Positions 16,906-24,975 of a DNA stretch of 38,119 bases are shown in pieces (position 1 is the first letter of the stretch; every line of letters starts with the position of its first letter). The notes under the pieces were generated by a model. It searched no databases. It saw only the letters and a program-made list of their open reading frames with translations, and was not told the origin of the DNA. A program made the position numbers and the translations under genes. Origin of the DNA: an uncultured Ruminococcus sp. (GTDB lineage Bacteria > Bacillota > Clostridia > Lachnospirales > Lachnospiraceae). The stretch covers positions 1 to 38,119 of the forward strand of contig USFD01000024.1 in the NCBI GenBank assembly GCA_900553885.1, given 5' to 3'.

Positions 16906-19116
16906 TCAGATCTGCCGCAGATAGAAGACAGCTGAACTGTAGTCTCCGCCGTCCGCGCAGAGATCCTGATCCGAGATAACCATCCCTGCATTCATCAGCT
17001 CATCCCCGCCGAATATCTGCTCCTCTTTTCCCTCAATCATATATTTCCCCGACTTTTCAAGGCCAGCCAGATACAGTCTTTTCCAGGGTCCATTGGGTGT
17101 CTTTGCCATTCTGTAATATCCTGCCAGCGCTTCTCTCCGGTCTTCCGAGACAACAATCCAGGCACTCTCACTGTCTGCAAAAGGACTTTTCAGCCTGTAA
17201 AATCTGCCCTGCTGGATCAGCCTGCGGTGCTTTTTCATAAATGCCACCTGAGTTTCCACCATCTGCCGCTCCCCTTCCGACAGGTGGTTCAGATCCAGCT
17301 CATAGCCGAATGTTCCGAAAAAAGCCACATTTGCCCTTGTTTCCAGGGGCGTAGTCCGTCCCACCTGCTGATTCGGCACTGCTGACACATGGCTTCCCAT
17401 ACTTGAAAGAGGGTACACATAGGACGTGCCGTACTGAATCTTTACTCTTTCCATAGCATCTGTATCATCACTGGTCCAGACCTGCGGCGCATAGTAAAGC
17501 ATGCCCGGGTCAAAACGGGCGCCGCCGCTTGCACATGATTCAAAAAGCACATGGGGAAATTCAGAAGTCAGTCTTTCATACATCCGATATACGCCAAGAA
17601 TATACCGGTGGAATACCTTTCCCTGCTCTCCCGGCGCTGCCGCCTTCGAATAACACTCGGTTATGTACCGGTTCATGTCCCATTTTACATAGGAAATATC
17701 CGCTTTTCCCAGAAGATCTTCAATTATACTGCAGATATAGTCCGCCACTTCGGGGCGGGAAAAATCAAGCACATACTGATTTCTGGAAGGCAATGGAGTT
17801 CTGCCCGGAGTCTGAATAATCCAGTCCGGATGGCTGTGGAAAAGTTCGGAATACTTATTTACCATCTCCGGTTCTATCCACAGCCCGAATTTCATTCCCA
17901 TTTCATTAATCTTTGCCGCCAGGCCGGTTATGCCGCCCGGAAGCTTATCTTTATTAATTATATTCCAGTCTCCAAGACCGGCGAAATCATTATTCCGTTT
18001 CCCGAACCATCCGTCGTCCAGTACAAACATCTCAATCCCCAGTTCTTTTGCGGTTTTCGCAATCTGAAGAATACTTTCCTCTGTAAAATCCGGTCCCGTC
18101 GCCTCCCAGTTATTGATCAGAATCGGGCGGGGCCGGTCTCTCCAGTACCCTCTTGCAAGCCTGCTTCTGTACAGAGAATGATATGTCTGGCTCATTCCGT
18201 TAAACCCTTTTTCCGAGTAAACCATTACTGCTTCCGGACTCTGGAATTCTTCTCCCGGCTTCAGCTCCCAGGAAAACCCGTCCGGATGGATCCCGATCTG
18301 AACCCGCGCCATATCGCAGGTATCCACATCAACCCGTTCCAGGTGATTCCCGCTGTAAACCAGACTGAATCCCATGGCTGTTCCCTGCTGCTCCGTCGTA
18401 TCCGGCCGCGCCAGAGCCAGAAACGGATTAAACTCGGAACTGCTGCATCCCTTTCTGCTTCCCGTTCCCTGAAGGCCATGTTCCAGTTTTCTGATTCTGA
18501 CGGACCGTTCCCTTGCCCAGGCGCCGGTAAGGCTGAGCATTTTATAGTCCGAATCCGCCAGATCAATACTGGCGCTCAGCACCCTTTCCAGAGTAACCGT
18601 CTCATTTCCCTGATTCATAAACTTTACACTTCTGGCCAGTGCAGGGTAATCCCGGAAAACCGTATACGACAGAATACATTTCAGCCCGGTCAGGCTGTCT
18701 TCCATAAGAATTTCTACTGTCTCCGCTTCCTCTTCATCTTCAACGTAAGTCGCAGGAAGGCCTTTCAGCTTTCTTTTTCCGGCAAACACATTGTGGCCCT
18801 GATACTTCATACGCATAACACAGCTGCCGTTTTCCTGGCGGACTTCAAATGCAGGCTCACGGAAATCCCCGGTGCCGGTACAGGGATATTCCATGCGGGT
18901 ATACTGAGGACTCATAAAGTAATCCTTTTCTTTTGTATATACGGCCAGCGACCGCAGTCTGCCTTCCAGCAAATAGGAAAAGTCATCCTTATGTCCGATC
19001 TTTTTCCCATAATAAAGGTTACAGAGCTCCCCGTTGTCAAGGATCTGAATAATATAGCTGATGAAATCATTAAAAATATGTATTTCCCTGGATTTTTCTG
19101 AGTAACAAACAGGCAT
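16906..19116 (-). CDS. aga: Alpha-galactosidase, GH36
   Basis: A 736-residue cytoplasmic enzyme (no signal peptide) that removes terminal alpha-1,6-galactose from melibiose, raffinose and stachyose. Layout is the usual GH36 one: N-terminal beta-supersandwich (about 1-320), TIM barrel (about 325-650), C-terminal beta domain. LFVLDDGWF-like FVLDDGW is at 365-370. The nucleophile is D480 in KWDMNRY, and the acid/base is D550 in WTSDDTDA. CASGGARFD supports the galactose pocket. It directly follows two sugar permeases (ATG abuts the upstream stop), so substrate is imported intact and split inside the cell. Confidence 0.97.
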   Translation of the reverse strand: MPVCYSEKSREIHIFNDFISYIIQILDNGELCNLYYGKKIGHKDDFSYLLEGRLRSLAVYTKEKDYFMSPQYTRMEYPCTGTGDFREPAFEVRQENGSCVMRMKYQGHNVFAGKRKLKGLPATYVEDEEEAETVEILMEDSLTGLKCILSYTVFRDYPALARSVKFMNQGNETVTLERVLSASIDLADSDYKMLSLTGAWARERSVRIRKLEHGLQGTGSRKGCSSSEFNPFLALARPDTTEQQGTAMGFSLVYSGNHLERVDVDTCDMARVQIGIHPDGFSWELKPGEEFQSPEAVMVYSEKGFNGMSQTYHSLYRSRLARGYWRDRPRPILINNWEATGPDFTEESILQIAKTAKELGIEMFVLDDGWFGKRNNDFAGLGDWNIINKDKLPGGITGLAAKINEMGMKFGLWIEPEMVNKYSELFHSHPDWIIQTPGRTPLPSRNQYVLDFSRPEVADYICSIIEDLLGKADISYVKWDMNRYITECYSKAAAPGEQGKVFHRYILGVYRMYERLTSEFPHVLFESCASGGARFDPGMLYYAPQVWTSDDTDAMERVKIQYGTSYVYPLSSMGSHVSAVPNQQVGRTTPLETRANVAFFGTFGYELDLNHLSEGERQMVETQVAFMKKHRRLIQQGRFYRLKSPFADSESAWIVVSEDRREALAGYYRMAKTPNGPWKRLYLAGLEKSGKYMIEGKEEQIFGGDELMNAGMVISDQDLCADGGDYSSAVFYLRQI

Positions 19117-19947
19117 TTATAATTTTCCTCCTGACGTTGCAATTCCTTCAATAAACTGTCTCTGGAAAATGATATAAACCAGCATCATCGGCCAGATTGC
19201 CAGCACTGCCGCGGCCATCAGTTCCGGATAATTTACCGAATACGCGCTGGATATTTTAGAGAGCGCCGATGACAGTGTAGCGGCGTCTGAGTTTGTATTT
19301 ACAATCAGCGGCCACATCAGATCTTTAAACGAGAACAGAGCGGTAAAGATCCCCAGCGCCACCAGACCCGACTTTGTAAGGGGCAGCATTACCTTCCAGA
19401 ATGTCTGCCAGATATTGCAGCCGTCCAGTCTGGCGGATTCTTCCAGCTCTTTCGGAAGTCCCATAAAAAACTGCCGCAGAAGAAACGTTCCGAATGCGCT
19501 GACCAGTCCCGGAAATACCAGGGCAAATATGGTATTCCTAAGACCCAGTTTGTCTACCATCAGATACTGGGGAATAATAAAGATCTGGGTCGGCACCATC
19601 ATCTGAAAGAGTACCAGACCAAACCCTGCCTTTTTCCCCGGGAATTCCAGACGGGCAAATGCATATGCAGCCATTGCGCTGAACAGAACGCCGCAGAGTA
19701 CACGGAAGAACATCATGGCAAACGTATTAAAGTACAGCCGGATAAAGTCATTCTGCTTTATAACATTAAGATAGTTCTCCCACTGCAGAGTTTCCGGGAA
19801 AAAGATAAACGGGTTCATGGATGTGGACTCGCTGACCGTCTTCAGTGACGTCAGGATCATCCACAGAAAGAGCAGAATCATAATACATGCCCCGATAATA
19901 AGAATAATATGTAATATTATTCTGGAAATCGTTCTTTTCTTCTTCAT
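19117..19947 (-). CDS. Sugar ABC transporter permease, MalG/AraQ type
   Basis: A 276-residue protein with six transmembrane helices and the cytoplasmic EAA loop (ELEESARLDGCNIWQTFWKVMLPLTKSGL) that contacts the ATPase. It is the second CUT1 permease and pairs with the one upstream. The stop codon touches the aga ATG, and an AGGAGG site for aga sits in its last codons. No ATPase gene is present, as is common where a shared MsmK/MsiK serves several CUT1 systems. Raffinose-family sugars are the inferred substrate from the adjacent alpha-galactosidase. Confidence 0.94.
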   Translation of the reverse strand: MKKKRTISRIILHIILIIGACIMILLFLWMILTSLKTVSESTSMNPFIFFPETLQWENYLNVIKQNDFIRLYFNTFAMMFFRVLCGVLFSAMAAYAFARLEFPGKKAGFGLVLFQMMVPTQIFIIPQYLMVDKLGLRNTIFALVFPGLVSAFGTFLLRQFFMGLPKELEESARLDGCNIWQTFWKVMLPLTKSGLVALGIFTALFSFKDLMWPLIVNTNSDAATLSSALSKISSAYSVNYPELMAAAVLAIWPMMLVYIIFQRQFIEGIATSGGKL

Positions 19948-19962
19948 CTTTGTTCCATCTCC

Positions 19963-20862
19963 TTACATGTAGTTCACCCATTTTTTCTGCAGTTTCTGCT
20001 GGATTACTGTAATAATCATAATAATCGCCAGAAGCAGCATTACAATCGCAGAACCATATCCTTTGTTCGAATACTTAAATGAGTTGTTGTAGAAAAGGTA
20101 CACAAGTGTTACCGTGCTGTCATACGAAGGACTGGTTACGTCCAGCATCATATAAACTACATCAAACATCTGCATTGCAGTAATAATACTTGTAACAAGA
20201 ACAAAGAACAGTGTAGGGGATACCAGCGGCACTGTAATAGAGAAAAACTGCTTTACAGGGCTTGCCCCGTCAATATTGGACGCCTCATAGTAATCTCTCG
20301 GTATCTCCTGCAGACCGGCAAGAAGAAGAACCATACTGTATCCGATGTTGCTCCAGATTCCGATAATCGCAATGGATATCATGGCAACTTTCGGATCGTC
20401 AATCCAGTTGACACTGTCCAGGCCTATGCTGTTCAGGAAATGATTGATCAGGCCGTACTGATTGTTATAAAGCCACTTCCATACCATTGTCACCGCCGCC
20501 GGCGCCGCAACCATGGGGATAAAATAAATGGTCCGGTATATTCCCTTTCCTTTCATTTCCCCATTCAGCGCTACCGCAAGCAGCAGCGCAATCACCGTTG
20601 TAACAGGAACAACAATACAGGTATATACCAGTGTATTCCTCACAGCATACCACACCTGCGGGTCATGAATCAGGGTCACATAATTTTTAAGACCTACAAA
20701 AATATTCCCTTTTCCGAATGCTCCGCTCTTAAAGAAACTCAGATATAATGTCTGAAAAATCGGAATGATGTTCAGCACAATAAGGCCGATCATTGTCGGA
20801 GCGATCATGAACCAGGCCCATTTCCACTCACTCCATGTTTTTTTACTTATTTTCTTTTTCAC
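19963..20862 (-). CDS. Sugar ABC transporter permease, MalF/UgpA type
   Basis: A 299-residue permease from GTG at 20862, chosen because AGGAG lies eight bases upstream; an upstream ATG at 20895 would overlap the preceding terminator stem. It has six membrane helices. The EAA loop is seen in DYYEASNIDGASPVKQFFSITVPLVSPTLFF. It forms the channel with the MalG-type partner encoded 15 bases downstream. A terminator hairpin lies between it and the binding-protein gene, so it is expected to be made at lower level. Confidence 0.93.
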   Translation of the reverse strand: MKKKISKKTWSEWKWAWFMIAPTMIGLIVLNIIPIFQTLYLSFFKSGAFGKGNIFVGLKNYVTLIHDPQVWYAVRNTLVYTCIVVPVTTVIALLLAVALNGEMKGKGIYRTIYFIPMVAAPAAVTMVWKWLYNNQYGLINHFLNSIGLDSVNWIDDPKVAMISIAIIGIWSNIGYSMVLLLAGLQEIPRDYYEASNIDGASPVKQFFSITVPLVSPTLFFVLVTSIITAMQMFDVVYMMLDVTSPSYDSTVTLVYLFYNNSFKYSNKGYGSAIVMLLLAIIMIITVIQQKLQKKWVNYM

Positions 20863-20878
20863 GCTACTCTCTCCTGTC

Positions 20879-20908
20879 AAAAAAGCGGCAGACAAAAGCT
20901 GCCGCTTT
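20879..20908 (-). terminator. Leaky terminator between binding-protein and permease genes
   Basis: On the minus strand AAAGCGGCA and TGCCGCTTT (20900-20908 and 20882-20890) pair and a six-T run follows. It lies only 17 bases after the binding-protein stop and just before the permease ribosome binding site. In such operons a partial terminator lets the binding protein outnumber the permease. The strength is inferred. Confidence 0.82.
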
Positions 20909-20925
20909 ATGGTTTTATAATCGGA

Positions 20926-22206
20926 TTATTTTCCCTCTGCTGCCAGAGCCTCATTCATCATCTCTGCTGTGTTTTTGCAGGCCTGCGTAAGATCTTCATC
21001 TCCTGTATATGCGCTTCTCAGCGTCTCATATGCCTTGTCTTCCCATACACTTGTCTGATTGGAGTACGGACGGATCTGAGCATAATCCACCATGTCAATA
21101 TAGCACTGTGTATTGAACATCGGGTAAGCTTCAGAAAACTTATCAGCAGTTCCGTTATAAGCGGAAATCGCGATACCAAGTTCTGCCTGTCTCTCCTGTC
21201 CTTCTTTGCTGCTTAAGTATTCCACCCATTTCCATGCCTCGTCCGGATGTTCTGTTGTTGCGGCAATCGCATTTCCAAGTCCGTTAAAGATAGACGCCCG
21301 TCCGCCGTCATTGGAGGAAGGAAGTACAGCGCAGTCAAAGTTCTCTGTCATAAAGTCTGTAGATGCAAAGCTCGACAGATTCCAGGATCCGAATAATCCC
21401 ATTGCGCAGAGGCCGTTCTGAATGGCTTCTGCTCTTGCCTGGTCATCATAGATCGCCGGCGAAAGACCGTCCCATACATAACTGAAGTACTCCTGAATTC
21501 CTTCTATAGTCTTTTCCTCATCATATCCCGACTTTGTCTTATCTTCTGTAATGATCTCGCCGCCGTTCTGATATACAAAGTTATAATACCCTTCCTGATT
21601 ATGAAGGCCTGCGCAGAATCCATACTGGGATCCGTCATCCTTGGTCAGCTTTTCCGCAGCCGCTCTCAGATCGTCCCATGTCCATGTCTCATCCGGATAG
21701 GACAATCCCGCTTCATCAAACGGGGTCTTATTATACCAGAGTGCAATTGTATCGTAGTCTTTCGGAATCGCGTACTGCGCCCCCTCAATATTATAAATCT
21801 GAGTCAGCCCCTCGGGATAATTAGCCAGGTCGATCTCATCACTTTCTTCGATATAGTCTGTAAGATCCAGAAGCTGGTCATTGGAGCCGTAATAGTAAAT
21901 GTTATTGGAATGCATCCAGAATGTATCCGGAAGAGATCCGCCTGTACCGGCCGCCTCAAGTGCAGTCCAGTAATCGTCCCAGCCTGTTACCTGAATATCG
22001 ATCTTGATATTCGGATTTTCATCTTCAAATTCATCTGCAATTGTCTGAATCAGTTTCGCCTGATTGGAATCCCAGCACGCATAACTGATTGTAACCGGAT
22101 CACCGCTGCTGCCGCCTTCATCAGATGAGCCCCCGTTTCCGCATCCTGCTGCCAGAGAAGCAACCATTGCCGCACATAATAATAAAGCCACCCGTTTCTT
22201 TTTCAT
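20926..22206 (-). CDS. CUT1 sugar-binding lipoprotein
   Basis: A 426-residue lipoprotein: Lys-rich n-region, hydrophobic core and a lipobox ending at C22 (SLAAGC), followed by a Gly/Ser linker. The mature part (ISYACWDSNQAKLIQTIADEF and later WKWVEYLSSKEGQE) is a type 1 solute-binding protein with the typical MalE-like pattern. It would deliver oligosaccharide to the two permeases below; alpha-galactosides are inferred from the neighbouring GH36 gene. AGGAGG precedes the ATG. The upstream 536 bases hold repeated motifs that may be its operator. Confidence 0.94.
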   Translation of the reverse strand: MKKKRVALLLCAAMVASLAAGCGNGGSSDEGGSSGDPVTISYACWDSNQAKLIQTIADEFEDENPNIKIDIQVTGWDDYWTALEAAGTGGSLPDTFWMHSNNIYYYGSNDQLLDLTDYIEESDEIDLANYPEGLTQIYNIEGAQYAIPKDYDTIALWYNKTPFDEAGLSYPDETWTWDDLRAAAEKLTKDDGSQYGFCAGLHNQEGYYNFVYQNGGEIITEDKTKSGYDEEKTIEGIQEYFSYVWDGLSPAIYDDQARAEAIQNGLCAMGLFGSWNLSSFASTDFMTENFDCAVLPSSNDGGRASIFNGLGNAIAATTEHPDEAWKWVEYLSSKEGQERQAELGIAISAYNGTADKFSEAYPMFNTQCYIDMVDYAQIRPYSNQTSVWEDKAYETLRSAYTGDEDLTQACKNTAEMMNEALAAEGK

Positions 22207-22708
22207 GTCCTGTCTCCTCCTAACTTTTTTGTTTTTTCTTGTTTTTCAATCTGATATAAGCATAGCGCAGCGCGGTAATATTTAACATGTATTCCTGTGG
22301 GTACTGCATGTAAAAATGCGTTTTTCTGAAGTCCGTATTTTCTTTTCCCGGCATTAAACAGAGGCAGCCGCCGCATCTGAATGCGGCAGCTGCCTGCTTT
22401 TTCATATTTTTTCTGCTGTTTCTTCAGCTATGAAATTATGCGTTTTTTCATAGGCTTTTCTCTCTTCTCCTCCTTCCCTGCCGCTATTACACCTAATAGT
22501 ATTACACACGATATATTGTAATAAAAAAGAACAGAAAAACCCATGGTATAATTTTGTTTTTTCATGTAAAAATGTGTTTATCCGGTCTTTGTATTTTTCA
22601 CGATAACACCGACGCCCCCGGCAGGGAGGAACTCTGCAGCAGCAGATTCCGGATTCCGTCCGAATGGCGGAATGTTCCCCGTCTTATAAACAAATTATCC
22701 CCCGCACA
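22207..22708 (-). promoter_or_regulatory. Regulatory stretch upstream of the galactoside operon
   Basis: No credible gene fills this gap. It contains a stable hairpin at about 22354-22402 with a T5 on the plus side, three copies of a TGTAATA box (22485-22492 and 22500-22507 in one orientation, 22517-22523 in the other), and a near-perfect 17-base direct repeat CATGTAAAAATGyGTTT at 22307-22323 and 22563-22579. I could not place one convincing minus-strand promoter. The repeats look like binding sites for a regulator, possibly of the AraC type. Beyond 22600 the only clear signal is the SRP RNA promoter. Confidence 0.5.
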
Positions 22709-22737
22709 TTGACATTTCCCGCAAAACCATGTAAAAT
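22709..22737 (+). promoter_or_regulatory. Promoter of the SRP RNA gene
   Basis: A perfect TTGACA (22709-22714), 17-base spacer and TAAAAT (22732-22737) place the transcript start near 22743, at the expected 5' end of the RNA. It is the strongest promoter match in the window. Confidence 0.9.
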
Positions 22738-22742
22738 TAAGA

Positions 22743-22990
22743 CTCGTGCAGCCGGGGTGTTAGCGGTACCTTGTACCTGCAATCCGCTATAGCAGGGGTG
22801 ATATTGCGCAGAGGGCGACAGTCTGCAGGGCTGCCCCCGGTAAGTGACGTTGATGTCCGGGTCTCACGCGACGGGAACCTGTGAACCGTGTCAGGCCGGG
22901 AACGGAGCAGCACTAAGCAGGACCTTCCGGGTGCCGTGAGGGTGCCTGGGCTGAGTTAACTGCCGGGGTAACGTCTGTGGACCAAGTTCG
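22743..22990 (+). ncRNA. ffs: Signal recognition particle RNA (large, Alu-domain form)
   Basis: This RNA forms the core of the signal recognition particle with Ffh and targets ribosomes to the membrane. The 5' Alu-domain region (GTGTTAGCGGTACC, then CCTGCAATCCGCTATAGC) and the S-domain hairpin near 22890-22915 (TGTCAGG..GGAACGGAGCAGCA..AAGCAGG) match the Bacillus/Clostridium large form of about 265 bases. A perfect promoter precedes it and an intrinsic terminator follows. The exact mature 3' end is not visible. In Bacillus the same gene is next to tadA and dnaX; here tadA is convergent. Confidence 0.93.
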
Positions 22991-23037
22991 AAGCGCAATG
23001 CACGCAAAAGAGAAATTCATTTTTATTTTCAATAAAA

Positions 23038-23079
23038 TTAAAAGAGGTACAGCAGCTTTTCACTGCGTACCTCTTTTTT
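23038..23079. terminator. Bidirectional terminator between SRP RNA and tadA
   Basis: AAAGAGGTAC (23041-23050) pairs with GTACCTCTTT (near 23067-23076), with an inner AGCAG/CTGC extension. A six-T run follows on the plus strand and a T4 on the minus strand, so it can end both converging transcripts. Confidence 0.9.
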
Positions 23080-23132
23080 ATTCCTCTATCTGCCTCACAG
23101 CTTTTATCCGCCGTACGGCATCCACTGAACGC

Positions 23133-23672
23133 TCAGTCTGCAGCATCCTGCAATCCGGCAGCGGCTTTCTTCCGCATTTTTTTCCTCTCTCTGAGCTCCC
23201 GGAAAAATCCTGTCATCAGGGCGCTGCACTCTTCCTCCAGTATTCCTGTCTCAAGCTCCGCCCGGTGATTAAATTCTTTCATATCCAGAAGATTCAGGAT
23301 AGATCCGGCGCATCCCGCTTTCGGGTTCATACAACCGACCACCACTCTGGTCACCCGGGACTGCACAATCGCTCCGGCACACATCTGGCAAGGTTCCAGC
23401 GTAACATAAAGCGTACACTCTTCCAGTCTCCAGTCGCCCAGCTTTCTGCTGGCCTTCCGGATCGCTGTGATCTCCGCATGGGCAAGAGGACTTTTATCCG
23501 TATTTCTCCGGTTGTATCCCCGGCCAATGATCTTCCCGTCATGTACTATTACGCAGCCAATGGGAGTCTCATCCAGCTTATACGCTTTTTTCGCCTGCCG
23601 GATGGCTTCCTTCATATATTTTTCATCTGTTTTTTTCTGTTCTGCAATAATATCTGTTTTCTCTGCTGACAT
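23133..23672 (-). CDS. tadA: tRNA adenosine(34) deaminase
   Basis: A 179-residue zinc deaminase that converts the wobble A34 of tRNA-Arg(ACG) to inosine. The ATG at 23672 is used because AAAGGA lies a few bases upstream; an in-frame upstream start at 23738 has no good site and would add a basic 22-residue tail. The active site is visible: H65 and E67 in HAEITAI bind zinc and shuttle protons, C95 and C98 in PCQMC complete zinc binding. TPIGCVIVHDGKIIGRGYNRRN is the typical substrate strand. It is slightly longer than B. subtilis TadA because of a basic C-terminal tail. Confidence 0.95.
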   Translation of the reverse strand: MSAEKTDIIAEQKKTDEKYMKEAIRQAKKAYKLDETPIGCVIVHDGKIIGRGYNRRNTDKSPLAHAEITAIRKASRKLGDWRLEECTLYVTLEPCQMCAGAIVQSRVTRVVVGCMNPKAGCAGSILNLLDMKEFNHRAELETGILEEECSALMTGFFRELRERKKMRKKAAAGLQDAAD

Positions 23673-23753
23673 ATTTTTCCTTTCCGTCTCTGTTCTTTTT
23701 TTCCGCCGTACTGAATAGACTGGAATGAAAAGAGACAAGACCAGAGGTATTGT

Positions 23754-24965
23754 ATGAATCCCGGTATTTTTTATTTATATGAGTATGAAAATAACACCCG
23801 CAGGAGAAATGTTGGCTTTATCAAAATCTCCCACCGCTATCAGACCTGTATCCTTCAGATCCACGTCCGCGGCATCTCTGCCGGCAACGGAGCCCCGCTT
23901 GAACTTTATGCATTTTACAGAGACGGAACTGCCCTAACCGGAACGCAGATCGCTACACTGACCTGTTTCGGGAAAACCGTCTCCGCCCGTCTCCCCGTAT
24001 CCGAACGTTCTTTTCCCGAAGGGCGTCCGCTTTCTGAAATAGATGGTTTTCTGCTAAAACTCCCCGGAGAAAAAAATCCCTTATTCTGGATGGCCTCCGC
24101 CTTTTTCTTCCCTGTAGATATCAGCATGCTCCGGCCTCCTGCATCTGCGGAAGCCGAAGAGCCGGCCGGCCCCATTCCGGGAAATGACGGACCGGGAGAA
24201 TCCGGCTCCGTCGCGGAGGATACCATCCCGGAGGGAACTGCTCCTGTTCCGGAAGAGGGAGACAATCAGAAACCTGTCTCCGCTCCGGAAGGAGAAGACG
24301 ATCAGGAACCTGTCCCCGCTCCGGAAGAGGAAGACGATCAGGAACCTGTCCCCGCTCCGGAAGACAGCCGGCCTCAAAACCCCCTCCCGGAAAATGACAC
24401 AAGCCAGACGCCTGTCACCGCTCCGGAAAATACGGATTTCCCAAAACCGGACGCTGGTCCCGACAACCTGATCCCGGAGCCTGCAGTTCCGATGACTCCT
24501 GAGGAAACTCCCGAAAAGACAGAATCCGCAGAACCGGAATCCCCTTACGCCAACCCGGACGAAGGAGAAACGCCGTCCGGCCTGTCTGAAGGCATTTCCG
24601 GCCAGGAAAAAGAATCCGGCGCCTCAGGCGGCCGCCCGGCAGAAGGGAAGAAAAAAGCCAGGAAAATCCAGCGTTCGGACATTGCTGTCCTCCCGCGTCG
24701 TTTCTGGTTCCTGGCTAACAACAGCTTCCTGCTCCACGGCTATCACAATTATAATCATCTTCTGCTGGCCGAGGAGTCCGGCCGTCTGTGGCTGGGTGTC
24801 CCCGGGATCTATGATTCCCGTGAAGCCCGCGCTGCCGATCTGTTCGGCTTCCCCCAGTTTACACGGGAATACAACGGGCACCTGGATCTGGAACCGGAAG
24901 AGCGCAGCGACAGTGCCGATTTCGGCTACTGGTGCCGCTGCGTGGGCGCCGGCCGGATCGAATAA
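23754..24965 (+). CDS. Probable DUF6128 protein with a Pro/Glu-rich repeat linker
   Basis: A 403-residue protein in three parts. Residues 1-125 are a beta-rich N-terminal domain (YLYEYENNTRRRNVGFIKI). Residues about 126-300 are a low-complexity Pro/Glu/Asp linker that includes about three copies of a 12-residue unit of the type EEDDQEPVPAPE (36-bp DNA units at 24249-24356). The C-terminal ~95 residues (VLPRRFWFLANNSFLLHGYHNYNHLLLAE) look like DUF6128, a domain I associate with Lachnospiraceae. It lacks a signal peptide and transmembrane segment. Function unknown. It is divergent from tadA (81 bases apart) and convergent with dgt (10 bases). Confidence 0.75.
   Translation: MNPGIFYLYEYENNTRRRNVGFIKISHRYQTCILQIHVRGISAGNGAPLELYAFYRDGTALTGTQIATLTCFGKTVSARLPVSERSFPEGRPLSEIDGFLLKLPGEKNPLFWMASAFFFPVDISMLRPPASAEAEEPAGPIPGNDGPGESGSVAEDTIPEGTAPVPEEGDNQKPVSAPEGEDDQEPVPAPEEEDDQEPVPAPEDSRPQNPLPENDTSQTPVTAPENTDFPKPDAGPDNLIPEPAVPMTPEETPEKTESAEPESPYANPDEGETPSGLSEGISGQEKESGASGGRPAEGKKKARKIQRSDIAVLPRRFWFLANNSFLLHGYHNYNHLLLAEESGRLWLGVPGIYDSREARAADLFGFPQFTREYNGHLDLEPEERSDSADFGYWCRCVGAGRIE
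24249..24356 (+). repeat. Three tandem 36-bp coding repeats
   Basis: Units at 24249-24284, 24285-24320 and 24321-24356 each begin CCGGAAG and encode a 12-residue acidic/proline unit. Units 2 and 3 are almost identical and unit 1 is more diverged. Such repeats change copy number by slippage. Confidence 0.85.
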
Positions 24966-24975
24966 TCTGCTGTTT

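Noticed and set aside
22354..22402. Stable hairpin with T5 on the plus strand
   Set aside because: It resembles a terminator but no plus-strand gene ends there and no minus-strand T tract follows, so it is listed only within the regulatory stretch.
22220..22405. 61-residue minus-strand frame upstream of the binding-protein gene
   Set aside because: It spans a hairpin, has biased basic composition and no supported start; treated as leader DNA.
24081..24471. Several overlapping frames with repeated Arg/Phe or Leu/Arg units
   Set aside because: These are shadow frames produced by the 36-bp repeats of the plus-strand probable DUF6128 gene.
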